Translations under genes and position numbers: made by a program | The notes under the pieces: model-generated | Seen by the model: the letters and a program-made list of their open reading frames with translations, nothing else | The model's database searches: none | What the model was told of the DNA's origin: nothing | Shown here: positions 8,350 to 16,406 of the stretch, piece by piece | Position numbering within the stretch: the first letter of the stretch is position 1 | Layout of the letters: each line of letters opens with the position of its first letter | Assembly: GCA_937906455.1 (NCBI GenBank) | Contig: CALCYT010000033.1 | Coordinates: 1-64,000 of the forward strand | Source of the DNA: an uncultured Bacteroidales bacterium | GTDB taxonomy: Bacteria > Bacteroidota > Bacteroidia > Bacteroidales > F082 | Direction: 5' to 3' | Length of the DNA: 64,000 bases

Positions 8350-8357
8350 CAAAATTA
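8350..8357 (-). promoter_or_regulatory. -7 box (TAATTTTG) upstream of the small secreted-protein gene
   Basis: TAnnTTTG match on the minus strand with a TTG about 22 bases upstream. It predicts an untranslated leader of roughly 255 bases. The remainder of 8089-8457 shows no convincing gene; the frames that can be read there are short and low in complexity. Confidence 0.5.
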
Positions 8358-8442
8358 CAACATATTTTAATACTCCCGTCAAGAAAAAAATCCAAAAATT
8401 TTTCTTTGAGCACTTTCAACTTCAAACTTCAAACTGTTGAAA

Positions 8443-8470
8443 GTCGCACTGCGGCTTCTATCGAAATGAC
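8443..8470. repeat. half copy of the GTCATTTCGA repeat
   Basis: Reads, on the minus strand, GTCATTTCGATAG then GAAGCCGCAGTGCGA. It forms the last codons (SFR) and stop of the methyltransferase gene. Full inverted-repeat copies lie at 20455-20600 and 33843-33961. A cttcaaa array (8419-8442) abuts it. Confidence 0.5.
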
Positions 8471-9624
8471 GGGGTCCTGAACAGTTTCTTCCATAAATAA
8501 TGTTCCTCAATACCATATCGCTCCAACAAGCCTCTTATTTGAGCCGCAATCAATTCTCTATCAATGGGTTGCTCTGTCTTTCTTCCTACAAGAAGCACAT
8601 TTTTCGGGGTGTTGTCAATCTCGATGAACTCCATCACCTGAGTCTTGTAGCCGCAATATTCCAAAACCAAGGCGCGTACAGCATCAGTTATCATAACTGC
8701 TTGACGCTCAAGGAAAATACCGTATTTTGTCATAGCGTCGGTCTTGCCTGATTTCTCCATCTCACGCCGAATCTGTTTGTGGCAGCACGGGGCGCAAATG
8801 ATTAATTTGGCATTGTTTCTTATACCTATTAATATAGCGTCGTCGGTGGCAGTGTCGCAGGCATGAAGGGCTATTAATATATCAAGGTTGTGCGGTTTGT
8901 AGTCTTCGATAGTATTTTCAACGAATTTGAAATTTTTCAGACCACATTTTTCAATAATAATATTGGTTTTTTCGACCAAATCCTTACGTATCTCCACGCC
9001 CTCCATCACTATTTTCTTGTCGTGATGTGTTGTCAGATACTCGTAAAGCGCGAATGTCAGATAACCCTTCCCTGCTCCCATGTCGGCAATATGAATCTCG
9101 TCATTGAACTTGGTCTGACGCATGACGCCGTCAACGATTTCAACGTATTTGCAAATTTGCTTGAACTTGTGCTGCATGTTGGCCAAAACCTTGCCTTCGC
9201 GTGTTGTAAGGCCGAGCAGAAACCACCAAGGCTTCGTTGGGTCGATGAGACGCCGTTTCTCATGGTCGTGGCTCAAATCAACATCCCGGTTTTCATTGAT
9301 TTTCTTAGACATCAGCGTGGGTTTGCCTTTCTTGCTGACAAGCAGTGTCACATCTTCCGTCAAGGTGAAAAGAGAAACATTCTGAAACACGGCAGGAACA
9401 AGATTTTTCAACTGCTCCATCGTTTGAGTGGCATCGAAATTCTTCGTCTCGTCACGGTGCTTGTAACGATATGTAAACTGATATAATTTATTGTTTTTCA
9501 ACAAGATAGGTTTGATATATACGTTTCGCAAGTCATTGTTTTTTAAAACCGGCTTTGACAAAGTCATTTTGACAAACGAATTGTTTTCGAGCGACAGATC
9601 CAGTTTTTCGAAGAATTTTTCCAT
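8458..9624 (-). CDS. class I SAM-dependent methyltransferase (METTL25/PF13679-like)
   Basis: 388 residues, cytosolic. The N-terminal 150 residues have no recognised domain. The Rossmann methyltransferase domain (about 155-330) has motif I HIADMGAGKGYLTFALYEY, an acidic motif II (EGVEIRKD), and IALHACDTATDDAI followed by ICAPCCHKQIRREM. The His-Ala-Cys-Asp and Pro-Cys-Cys motifs are typical of the family that includes eukaryotic METTL25/GSTCD and suggest RNA as a substrate, but the target is not established. The C-terminal residues TPSFR and the stop come from a dispersed repeat, so the 3' end has probably been altered. It has its own promoter. Confidence 0.75.
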   Translation of the reverse strand: MEKFFEKLDLSLENNSFVKMTLSKPVLKNNDLRNVYIKPILLKNNKLYQFTYRYKHRDETKNFDATQTMEQLKNLVPAVFQNVSLFTLTEDVTLLVSKKGKPTLMSKKINENRDVDLSHDHEKRRLIDPTKPWWFLLGLTTREGKVLANMQHKFKQICKYVEIVDGVMRQTKFNDEIHIADMGAGKGYLTFALYEYLTTHHDKKIVMEGVEIRKDLVEKTNIIIEKCGLKNFKFVENTIEDYKPHNLDILIALHACDTATDDAILIGIRNNAKLIICAPCCHKQIRREMEKSGKTDAMTKYGIFLERQAVMITDAVRALVLEYCGYKTQVMEFIEIDNTPKNVLLVGRKTEQPIDRELIAAQIRGLLERYGIEEHYLWKKLFRTPSFR

Positions 9625-9639
9625 TTAAAATCTTTTTTG

Positions 9640-9647
9640 CAAAGATA
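9640..9647 (-). promoter_or_regulatory. -7 box (TATCTTTG) for the methyltransferase gene
   Basis: TAnnTTTG match 16 bases upstream of the ATG at 9624, giving a very short leader. A gaatacaga tandem array (9660-9703) lies just upstream. Confidence 0.65.
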
Positions 9648-9778
9648 CACATTTTTTTTAGAATACAGAATACAGAAGACAGAATACAGAATATAGAAGG
9701 AAGATTTTGTGTGACATTTTGGCAGGAATGAAAATATGGCATAATATTTGATGTTATCGTTCTACGGACGTGGTTTTC

Positions 9779-10030
9779 TTGTTACTTTTTTCTTGATAAA
9801 AAAGTAACCAAAAAATCAAGCGAAATTCGATGCTCGAACCGCCGAATTTCGCTGGCCACCGCACCGCGAAGCGATTCAGAAATGAAGCCTACGGCTTCCA
9901 TCTGTCTTGGCTGCGCCCCGGATGGCATCGCCCCACAGGGTTTACGGCACGGGTCTGCGAAAAAATGCGGTTAAAGGTTGTTTTTCGCTTGACTTTCAGT
10001 TCTTTTGGTCAAGCAGAAGGACAAAAAATG
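9779..10030. repeat. hairpin-bounded repeat-like element upstream of htpG
   Basis: Starts with an 11-bp inverted repeat (GTTACTTTTTT ... AAAAAAGTAAC, 9779-9806), followed by a second hairpin (AGCGAAATTCG ... CGAATTTCGCT, about 9820-9855). A degenerate echo of the first motif (cttttggtcaagcagaag) lies near 10000-10025. No convincing gene: the open plus-strand frame across it has no recognisable domain and is rich in Arg and His. It looks like a small non-autonomous repeat. No TAnnTTTG box was found for htpG in the 9648-10058 gap. Confidence 0.5.
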
Positions 10031-10058
10031 GAAATTAACAAATTAAAAGAAATAAGTT

Positions 10059-11960
10059 ATGCAAACAGGTTTCATTGGAGTTAAAACGGAAAACATTTTT
10101 CCGGTAATCAAAAAGTTCTTATACTCTGAGAACGAGATATTTCTTCGTGAGATAATCAGCAATGCTGTTGATGCGACGCAAAAGCTCAAAGCCCTCGCCG
10201 CCGCCGGCGAATTCAACGGCGACCTTGGCGACCTGACCATCAAGGTGGAGGTTGACAAGAAGAAAAAGACCATCACGGTGCGCGACAACGGCATCGGCAT
10301 GACGGAGGAAGAGGTTGACAAATACATCAACCAAATAGCGTTCTCGGGTGCCACCGAGTTCGTGGAGAAGTTCAAGGGTAACAGTGAGGCGGAGGCTGCC
10401 AATATCATCGGACATTTCGGCCTCGGATTCTATTCATCGTTCATGGTGTCGTCGAAAGTGTCATTGATAACCAAGTCATACGCCCAAGGTGCCGACGAAA
10501 AAGGCGTCATCTGGGAGTGCGACGGCTCACCGGAATATACCATGAGTCCTATCGCCAAAGGCAATCGCGGCACCGACGTGATACTTTATATATCTGACGA
10601 TTGCGCCGATTTTCTTGAAGAGAGCAAAATCAGAGAACTGCTGAACAAATACTGCAAATTCATGTCGGTGCCGATACAGTTTGGGACTAAGAAAGTGCAG
10701 GAACCTATCGAGGGCGAGACCGACAAGGACGGCAAACAGAAGACAAAGGAAGTTGAGAAGCCATGGATTATCAACGACGTGGCTCCACTTTGGAAGAAAG
10801 CACCGTCGAGCATCGAGGACAAAGAATACAACGAGTTCTACCACACTTTGTATCCGATGAACTTCACCGAGCCGATGTTCCATATTCATCTCAACGTCGA
10901 TTATCCGTTCAACCTCACGGGAATACTTTATTTCCCTAAGATAAGCAACAGATACGAGTTCCAACGCAACAAGATTCAATTATATTGCAACGAGGTGTTC
11001 GTGACAGATTCCGTTGAGGGCATCTTGCCGGAGTTTCTGAGTCTGCTGCACGGCGTCATCGACTCACCTGACATCCCGCTGAACGTGAGCCGCTCGTTCC
11101 TGCAAAACGACCAGAACGTCAAGAAAATCAGCACTTATATCACTAAAAAAGTGGCCGAGAAACTCGAGGAGCTGTTCAAAAAAGACCGTGAAGACTACGA
11201 GAAGAAATGGGACGACATCAAGATTTTCATCGTTTACGGCATGATAGCCGACCCGAAATTCTTCGAGAGAGCCGAAAAGTTCATGCTTTTCAAAGATACG
11301 GACGGGAAATATCACACCATCGAGGAATATAAAAAATTAATTGAGGAAAAACAAACCAACAAAGATAAAAATGTTGTATATTTGTACGCGACAAGTCTCG
11401 ACGAGCAATACACCAACATCGAGAAGGCAAAGGATCGCGGATACAACGTTTTGATGCTTGATGGGATGTTGGATTCGCACTTCATCAGCACCTTTGAGCA
11501 GAAGTTTGAGCACACCTCGTTCGCAAGAGTTGATTCAAATACGATTGACAAACTCATTGATAAAGAAGACGTTAAGAGCGAGTCGATGCTCGATGACAAG
11601 CAGAAGGAAGAGGTGAAAAAGGCGTTTGAGGACATCATCGACAAGACGCGTTTCAGCGTGGAGTTCAGCACTTTGGACGAGAACGAGGCTCCTGTTGAAA
11701 TCATCCAGAACGAGTGGATGCGCCGTTACAAGGAGATGAACCAGATTGGCGGGATGCCGATGTGGGGCGACATGCCAGACAGCTACACCCTGATGCTCAA
11801 CACCAACAACGCCGCCATCGCCACATTGCCGGAGAAGAGCGACGAAGAACGCAAAGCGGTGATAACACAACTGTACGACCTCGCAAGATTGTCGAAGAAT
11901 TTATTGAAAGGCAAAGAGTTAAGTGAATTTATAAAGAGGAATTTCAATACAATAAAATAA
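10059..11960 (+). CDS. htpG: Hsp90-family chaperone HtpG
   Basis: 633-residue cytosolic ATP-dependent chaperone that helps fold or protect client proteins under stress. The N-terminal GHKL ATPase domain shows the conserved motifs EIISNAVDATQKL (Asn and Asp for nucleotide and Mg binding), RDNGIGMT, and GHFGLGFYSSFMV with GNRGTDV. The middle domain carries the catalytic-loop region DIPLNVSRSFLQND. The C-terminal dimerisation part ends without an MEEVD tail, as in bacteria. Near the usual bacterial length (E. coli 624). The start ATG at 10059 opens the conserved beta strand MQTGFIGVKTENIFPVIK. lemA follows 15 bases downstream. Confidence 0.97.
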   Translation: MQTGFIGVKTENIFPVIKKFLYSENEIFLREIISNAVDATQKLKALAAAGEFNGDLGDLTIKVEVDKKKKTITVRDNGIGMTEEEVDKYINQIAFSGATEFVEKFKGNSEAEAANIIGHFGLGFYSSFMVSSKVSLITKSYAQGADEKGVIWECDGSPEYTMSPIAKGNRGTDVILYISDDCADFLEESKIRELLNKYCKFMSVPIQFGTKKVQEPIEGETDKDGKQKTKEVEKPWIINDVAPLWKKAPSSIEDKEYNEFYHTLYPMNFTEPMFHIHLNVDYPFNLTGILYFPKISNRYEFQRNKIQLYCNEVFVTDSVEGILPEFLSLLHGVIDSPDIPLNVSRSFLQNDQNVKKISTYITKKVAEKLEELFKKDREDYEKKWDDIKIFIVYGMIADPKFFERAEKFMLFKDTDGKYHTIEEYKKLIEEKQTNKDKNVVYLYATSLDEQYTNIEKAKDRGYNVLMLDGMLDSHFISTFEQKFEHTSFARVDSNTIDKLIDKEDVKSESMLDDKQKEEVKKAFEDIIDKTRFSVEFSTLDENEAPVEIIQNEWMRRYKEMNQIGGMPMWGDMPDSYTLMLNTNNAAIATLPEKSDEERKAVITQLYDLARLSKNLLKGKELSEFIKRNFNTIK

Positions 11961-11975
11961 CGAAGTCATCACAAC

Positions 11976-12569
11976 ATGAAAAAGAAAGGTATTATCACAA
12001 TTGTCATCATCGCAGTAGTCGTTTTGGCAATTTTCGGTTGGATTAAGAACGTTTACAATGGCATGATTCAGCGTCAGGAGACAGTAGAGGCGCAATGGGC
12101 TCAGGTGGAGAACGTCTATCAGCGTCGTGCCGACCTCATCCCGAACCTCGTAGCCACGGTGAAAGGCTATGCGGCGCATGAGCAGAGCACCTTGGAGGCG
12201 GTCATCACTGCACGTGCGAAGGCGACGAGTGTCACCATCGACCCGAGCAATATCACGCCGGAGCAGTTGGCGCAGTTTCAAGAAGCACAAGACCAGCTGT
12301 CAGGTGCCTTGAACAGACTCCTCGTGTCAGTAGAGAGGTATCCCGACCTAAAAGCTAACGAGAACTTCATGGCATTGCAGTCGCAGCTTGAAGGCACGGA
12401 GAACCGCATCACGGTGGAACGCCAGAAATTCAACGACAGAGCCAAGGAATACAACCAATACATCAGGATGTTCCCGCGCAACATCATCGCCGGCATGTTC
12501 AACTTCGAGAGAGTGGGATATTTCAAGGCAGCTGCGGGTTCTGAGGTGGCTCCAAAAGTCGAGTTCTGA
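11976..12569 (+). CDS. lemA: LemA family protein
   Basis: 197 residues, one N-terminal membrane helix (about 5-23, GIITIVIIAVVVLAIFGWI) with the bulk outside the cytosol or in the periplasm. Contains the LemA signatures VEAQWAQVENVYQRRADLIPN (split: VEAQWAQVENVY and QRRADLIPNL) and TVKGYAAHEQSTLEAVITAR, plus the C-terminal YNQYIRMFPRNIIAGMF. The family is thought to form helical coiled structures at the envelope; the exact function is unknown. It overlaps the next gene by one base (TGATG), and LemA plus TPM-domain proteins are a common pair. Confidence 0.93.
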   Translation: MKKKGIITIVIIAVVVLAIFGWIKNVYNGMIQRQETVEAQWAQVENVYQRRADLIPNLVATVKGYAAHEQSTLEAVITARAKATSVTIDPSNITPEQLAQFQEAQDQLSGALNRLLVSVERYPDLKANENFMALQSQLEGTENRITVERQKFNDRAKEYNQYIRMFPRNIIAGMFNFERVGYFKAAAGSEVAPKVEF

Positions 12570-13396
12570 TGACGATGAGACAACATAAAACAATCCGTGA
12601 GGCAAAGAGTACTCTTTGCCTCACGGCGTTGGTCTTATTGTCGGTTCTGGGCTTCGCTCAAGGCATCCCGGCGAGACCTAATCCTCCACGTTTGGTGAAC
12701 GACTTCGCCAACATCTTGACAGACAAGCAGGAACACGCTCTTGAGACGAAGCTCGTAGCATATAACGACAGCACCTCCACTCAGATTTGCGTGGTCACGG
12801 TGAAGAGTCTGAACGGCACCACTTCCAACGACTTCGCCTATCAGATTGGCGAGACGTGGGGCATCGGCACCAAGGAGAACAACGGCGTGGTGATACTCGT
12901 GAAGCCCAAGACCGCCGACGAGCTTGGTGACGTGTCGATACAGGTGGGCTACGGCATGGAGCCTTACATCACCGATGCCGTAAACTATGGGATACGCACC
13001 AAGGAGATGATTCCTGCCTTCAAGGAAAACGACTATTACAGAGGCATCGACAATGCCGTCAACGCCATCATCGGGTTAGCGTCGGGAGCTTACAAAAGCG
13101 ACAAATACGCCAACGATGACGACGATGTGCCGGCAGTCATCGGGTTTATACTGTTTCTCGTGTTCATCATCGTGATTTTCAGCGCCTCCGGGAAAAACAG
13201 AGGCGGCGGCAAGAGAGGCGGCTTCTGGCGCGGGCTGCTGTGGGGCTTCCTTTTCTCCGGAAACAACAACAGAGGCTCGTGGGACGACTCCGGCTCCTGG
13301 GGAGGCGGGATCTCAAGAGGTTCAGGCGGCTCGGGTGGCTTCGGAGGCTTCGGCGGCGGACATTTCGGCGGTGGCGGCGGCTCATCAAAATGGTGA
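12569..13396 (+). CDS. TPM-domain (YgcG-like) membrane protein with Gly-rich tail
   Basis: 275 residues: signal peptide or anchor (about 14-31), TPM/phosphatase-like domain (about 40-170) starting PRLVNDFANILTDKQ, one membrane helix (about 189-208), then a tail of Gly, Ser and aromatic residues (211-275, SGGFGGFGGGHFGGGGG). The TPM domain has been linked to photosystem repair in plants and is widespread in bacterial envelopes; here it is likely the LemA partner, translated by stop-start coupling. A second ATG at 12575 is equally possible as start. Glycine-rich tails ending in SSKW or similar are usual in this family. Confidence 0.9.
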   Translation: MTMRQHKTIREAKSTLCLTALVLLSVLGFAQGIPARPNPPRLVNDFANILTDKQEHALETKLVAYNDSTSTQICVVTVKSLNGTTSNDFAYQIGETWGIGTKENNGVVILVKPKTADELGDVSIQVGYGMEPYITDAVNYGIRTKEMIPAFKENDYYRGIDNAVNAIIGLASGAYKSDKYANDDDDVPAVIGFILFLVFIIVIFSASGKNRGGGKRGGFWRGLLWGFLFSGNNNRGSWDDSGSWGGGISRGSGGSGGFGGFGGGHFGGGGGSSKW

Positions 13397-13434
13397 CGCC
13401 CACTGTCCGTGAACATCATATCCAAACACATTAT

Positions 13435-14106
13435 ATGAATAGCGTAATATCAATAAAAAACGGCAGCGTATTTCAGCATGAACGACTGATTCTCAACGAC
13501 ATAAACCTTGAAATCGGCGAGGGCGAGTTCGTGTATCTTATAGGGAGAAGCGGCTCTGGGAAATCATCGTTGCTTAAGACTTTGTACGCCGACATCCCGG
13601 CTAAAAGCGGATCGTTCTGCGTGGCCGGGCACAAGCTCAATGACATAAGGAGGAAAGACATCCCGCAGCTGAGACGCAAGATAGGCATAGTGTTCCAGGA
13701 TTTCCAGCTGCTTTACGACAGAACCGTCGAGAAAAACCTGTCATTTGTCCTGAAGGCGACAGGGTGGAAAGATGAAAACAGCATCAGCGAGCGCATCGAC
13801 GAGGTGTTGCAACTCGTTGGTCTGGAAGGGAAACGGCAATCCATGCCGCACCAGCTGTCGGGTGGTGAGCAGCAGAGCGTAGCGATAGCACGCGCGCTCC
13901 TCAACAGTCCGAGTGTCATTTTGGCAGACGAGCCGACGGGCAACCTCGACCCCGAGACGACCAACGACATCATGAAACTGCTGATGAAGATACGCGACAA
14001 CGGCACCACCATTTTGATGGCGACGCACAACTACAACCTGATTCTGAAATATCCGTCACGCGTGATAAGCTGCGCCAACGGCACCATCACCGAGTCAGCC
14101 AAGTAG
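13435..14106 (+). CDS. ftsE: FtsE-type ABC ATPase
   Basis: 223-residue ABC ATPase that couples with FtsX in the inner membrane to control peptidoglycan hydrolases at division. Motifs: Walker A GRSGSGKSS, Q-loop VFQDFQLL, signature LSGGEQQSVAIARAL, Walker B VILADEPTGNLD, and His-loop ATHNY. The ATG at 13435 gives the family length; the longer in-frame reading from 13240 would run through the preceding gene's Gly-rich tail. Thirty-eight bases after the TPM gene, so possibly the last gene of an htpG-lemA-TPM-ftsE unit. No ftsX is present nearby. Its 3' end overlaps the convergent glycosyltransferase by 12 bases. A LolD-like or other FtsE paralogue role cannot be excluded. Confidence 0.85.
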   Translation: MNSVISIKNGSVFQHERLILNDINLEIGEGEFVYLIGRSGSGKSSLLKTLYADIPAKSGSFCVAGHKLNDIRRKDIPQLRRKIGIVFQDFQLLYDRTVEKNLSFVLKATGWKDENSISERIDEVLQLVGLEGKRQSMPHQLSGGEQQSVAIARALLNSPSVILADEPTGNLDPETTNDIMKLLMKIRDNGTTILMATHNYNLILKYPSRVISCANGTITESAK

Positions 14107-15222
14107 CTCCACGAGCTTGTCGGTGGAACGTGAAGAATTGTAAAAAGCGTCCATCCTGCTCTTCCTTATCTCAACCTGTTCCTCGACAAAAGGCTTTGTC
14201 ATGAGGTCGGCGACGACGGTCTTCATCTCCTCAGCGGTGTTTGCCACAACACATAAGTCGTTGACATCCAATCCTTCCACCATTTTATCGTTAACCACAC
14301 AATAACGTCCGTTGAACAAGGCGTTGAGCAGTTTCAGTTTCAAGCCCGTCGATTGTGTAGTGACAAGGATATTGATATGAGCGTTGCGTATAAGCTCCTG
14401 CAAAGTGTCGTCGTCAGGGTTCTCGATAAGCTCTACATTAGGTTGACTGTCAATGAGTTTCGCAAGATGACGTGGCGGGTCCATGCCTGCAATTCTCAAT
14501 TTGATGTCGGAGCCCCTGAACACCTTTTTTACAAGAAACTCTGCGGCGTTGTAGTTCTCCGAGACATCGAGTTTACCATGATAAAGCACATAATCTCCCT
14601 GACCCTCAAGCACATTCACTTTGTCGAATCCGGCATAAGCTGGAATCAGACATACATTTTTATAAAACTGCTTGAAATACTCGTAGTCTTTGTTGGAGAT
14701 TGCCAAGATGCCTGTCGCTTTTGACAGGACGGGTTCAAATCTCTTGAGTTTCCGAGCCTCAACCATGAGAAACAGTTTCTTGGTGAGTTTTTTCTCAGTC
14801 CGCGCCAGATAACGATAGTAATCATGTTCCAGATTATGTGCGCGCACATAAATCGTCCGATTTTGAAGTCGTTTGTCGAGAAGCGCCCCGCAAGTATGCA
14901 GTCCCTCAAGAAGCACAGGATAATTGTCTTTCAGCAGATTGCTAATCAGGTCGTCTGACATTCTGGATGTTACGATGAAAGGTTTTTTGCTCAGCAGATT
15001 TATCAGCGACATGTCGCGTTTGTAATAATGAGTCTCAACGCACAACGCCTCCAGCCGCTCGCTCCGCTCGCGGCCGTATTCAAAACAATGAAAATGAACC
15101 TTGAAGCCGCGCTCCACAAGAGCTTTCAGCTTGAAGAACACATCGATGACACCCCCGTAATTGACCGGACAGGGGATGTCGAAACTAACTATATGTATAT
15201 GATTATCAGACGTATTTCTCAT
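14095..15222 (-). CDS. glycosyltransferase (GT-B, family 4-like)
   Basis: 375 residues with a two-domain GT-B layout and no membrane helix. The N-terminal acceptor domain opens IHIVSFDIPCPVNYGGVIDVFF, here with the Gly-Gly nucleotide loop, and contains YVRAHNLEHDYY. The C-terminal donor domain shows VLYHGKLDVSENYNAAEFLV, KLRIAGMDP and the STGLKLKLLNALFNGRYCVV region, which aligns with the GT4 E-x7-E zone but lacks a clear E-x7-E pair. It probably adds a sugar to a surface glycan; the sugar and acceptor are not known. It overlaps the upstream glycosyltransferase by 17 bases, so the two are translationally coupled. Confidence 0.8.
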   Translation of the reverse strand: MRNTSDNHIHIVSFDIPCPVNYGGVIDVFFKLKALVERGFKVHFHCFEYGRERSERLEALCVETHYYKRDMSLINLLSKKPFIVTSRMSDDLISNLLKDNYPVLLEGLHTCGALLDKRLQNRTIYVRAHNLEHDYYRYLARTEKKLTKKLFLMVEARKLKRFEPVLSKATGILAISNKDYEYFKQFYKNVCLIPAYAGFDKVNVLEGQGDYVLYHGKLDVSENYNAAEFLVKKVFRGSDIKLRIAGMDPPRHLAKLIDSQPNVELIENPDDDTLQELIRNAHINILVTTQSTGLKLKLLNALFNGRYCVVNDKMVEGLDVNDLCVVANTAEEMKTVVADLMTKPFVEEQVEIRKSRMDAFYNSSRSTDKLVELLG

Positions 15223-16330
15223 ATATTTTCAACAGACACACCTCTTCGTTTTCCCAACAGAGTTCCTGCGCCGCAAAGATAAGATTATTTTTCCATTGCG
15301 CCAACGTTTTTTGGTCATTTAACGCATTTTTAATCGTTTCAGCGATGGTTTCAGGCTCATGGTTCTCGATGAAAGTGCCTATGTTATAATGAGTTATGAC
15401 GCGTTCTATCTCCGTGAGACGCGAGGCTATTATCGGCACCCCGGCTTGAATGTAGTCGAATAATTTGTTTGGCAGGCTGAAGCGGTAATTGAGATTTGTA
15501 TCCTTGTCGAGGGTGAAGCCGAGGTCGGCGAGCTGTGTTATCGCCATCATCTGCTGGTAAGGCATGCGAGGGAAAAACTTCACGCGGTCGTCCCAATGAT
15601 TCGTTGCGACTTTCTCCCTCAGTATCGGCAGCACGTCTCCCCCACCGATGATAACAAGTTGACAATCATCGAGATACGCCATAGCATCGACGAGTTCCTC
15701 CGAGCCGCGATGGATATTGATTCCGGAGCCTTGCAGCACGAGGATATGCTTTTGAGTGTCGAGTCCTATTTCTTCGCGAGAAGCCGGCTGCGGCAGCATC
15801 TTACGCATCGGGATGTTGCGGATGACATGCACTTTAATGCCGTATTTCTCATGAAAAAGCTCAGCTATTGAGTGGCAGACCGTTATCATCTCGCTCATCT
15901 TGGGCAGCACGTAAGCCTCGATGCGCCTCCACACGCGCTGAACCTTCGGACGGCTCACCAATTCAGGCACTTCGGTGAAATATTCATGGCTGTCGTAAAT
16001 GAGCGGCACACGTTTCATCCTTGAAATCCAGAAATTCGGCAGAAGCGTATCCAAATCATTGGACAACAAGCAGTTACAGCGATGAAAAAGCAAGAAAAGG
16101 AAAAGTCTGCAATTGAATTCCGCATAAAACAGTGGTCCTTTCTCAAACAGCAGCTTCATGCGGTGCGATTTGTAGGGACGACTGTCCATCGGGGGCGATT
16201 TGCGCTGTCGGCGACCCACGAGAAGCACCTCAAACCCCGCCTTTTGCAGGGTCAGGCACGACTTGTTGACACGCTGGTCGGTCACTAAGTCATTGATTAC
16301 CGAGACAATAACTCTTTTCAATAGACTCAA
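15206..16330 (-). CDS. glycosyltransferase family 4-like protein
   Basis: 374 residues, GT-B fold. Features: N-terminal nucleotide loop region VSVINDLVTDQRVNK, LLSNDLDTLLPN, a YDSHEYFTEVPEL segment common in this subfamily, then the donor domain with LVLQGSGINIHRGSEELV, LVIIGGGDVLP, and SLPNKLFDYIQAGVPIIAS, with an E at the end of the SRLTEIE helix. The start is a TTG at 16330 (or an in-frame TTG at 16321): there is no nearby ATG, and a promoter-like box (TAATTTTA) lies about 12 bases upstream. First gene of a two-gene unit for glycan synthesis; divergent from murB. Confidence 0.82.
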   Translation of the reverse strand: MSLLKRVIVSVINDLVTDQRVNKSCLTLQKAGFEVLLVGRRQRKSPPMDSRPYKSHRMKLLFEKGPLFYAEFNCRLFLFLLFHRCNCLLSNDLDTLLPNFWISRMKRVPLIYDSHEYFTEVPELVSRPKVQRVWRRIEAYVLPKMSEMITVCHSIAELFHEKYGIKVHVIRNIPMRKMLPQPASREEIGLDTQKHILVLQGSGINIHRGSEELVDAMAYLDDCQLVIIGGGDVLPILREKVATNHWDDRVKFFPRMPYQQMMAITQLADLGFTLDKDTNLNYRFSLPNKLFDYIQAGVPIIASRLTEIERVITHYNIGTFIENHEPETIAETIKNALNDQKTLAQWKNNLIFAAQELCWENEEVCLLKIYEKYV

Positions 16331-16383
16331 AATTTGATGCTATAAAATTACAGATTTTCTATTGTCGTTTGACAAAATTTATC

Positions 16384-16391
16384 TATTTTTG
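16384..16391 (+). promoter_or_regulatory. -7 box (TATTTTTG) for murB with TTG 19 bases upstream
   Basis: TTG at 16362-16364, a 19-base spacer, then TATTTTTG. This leaves only about 10 bases before the ATG at 16407 and rules out the longer in-frame start at 16362. Confidence 0.7.
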
Positions 16392-16406
16392 AAAAAAATT
16401 TCGGAA

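Noticed and set aside
8141..8425. 94-codon minus-strand frame between the small secreted-protein gene and the methyltransferase
   Set aside because: It covers the leader region, its end reads through the hairpin and T-run, and no domain or start context supports it. It is better explained as untranslated leader.
9830..10084. 84-codon plus-strand frame upstream of htpG
   Set aside because: It runs through the hairpin-bounded repeat and into the htpG start, is rich in Arg, His and Trp and has no recognisable domain.
13090..13431. Proline-rich minus-strand frame opposite the TPM gene's tail
   Set aside because: It is the mirror of the glycine-rich tail (Gly codons read as Pro codons). The plus-strand gene fits its family fully.
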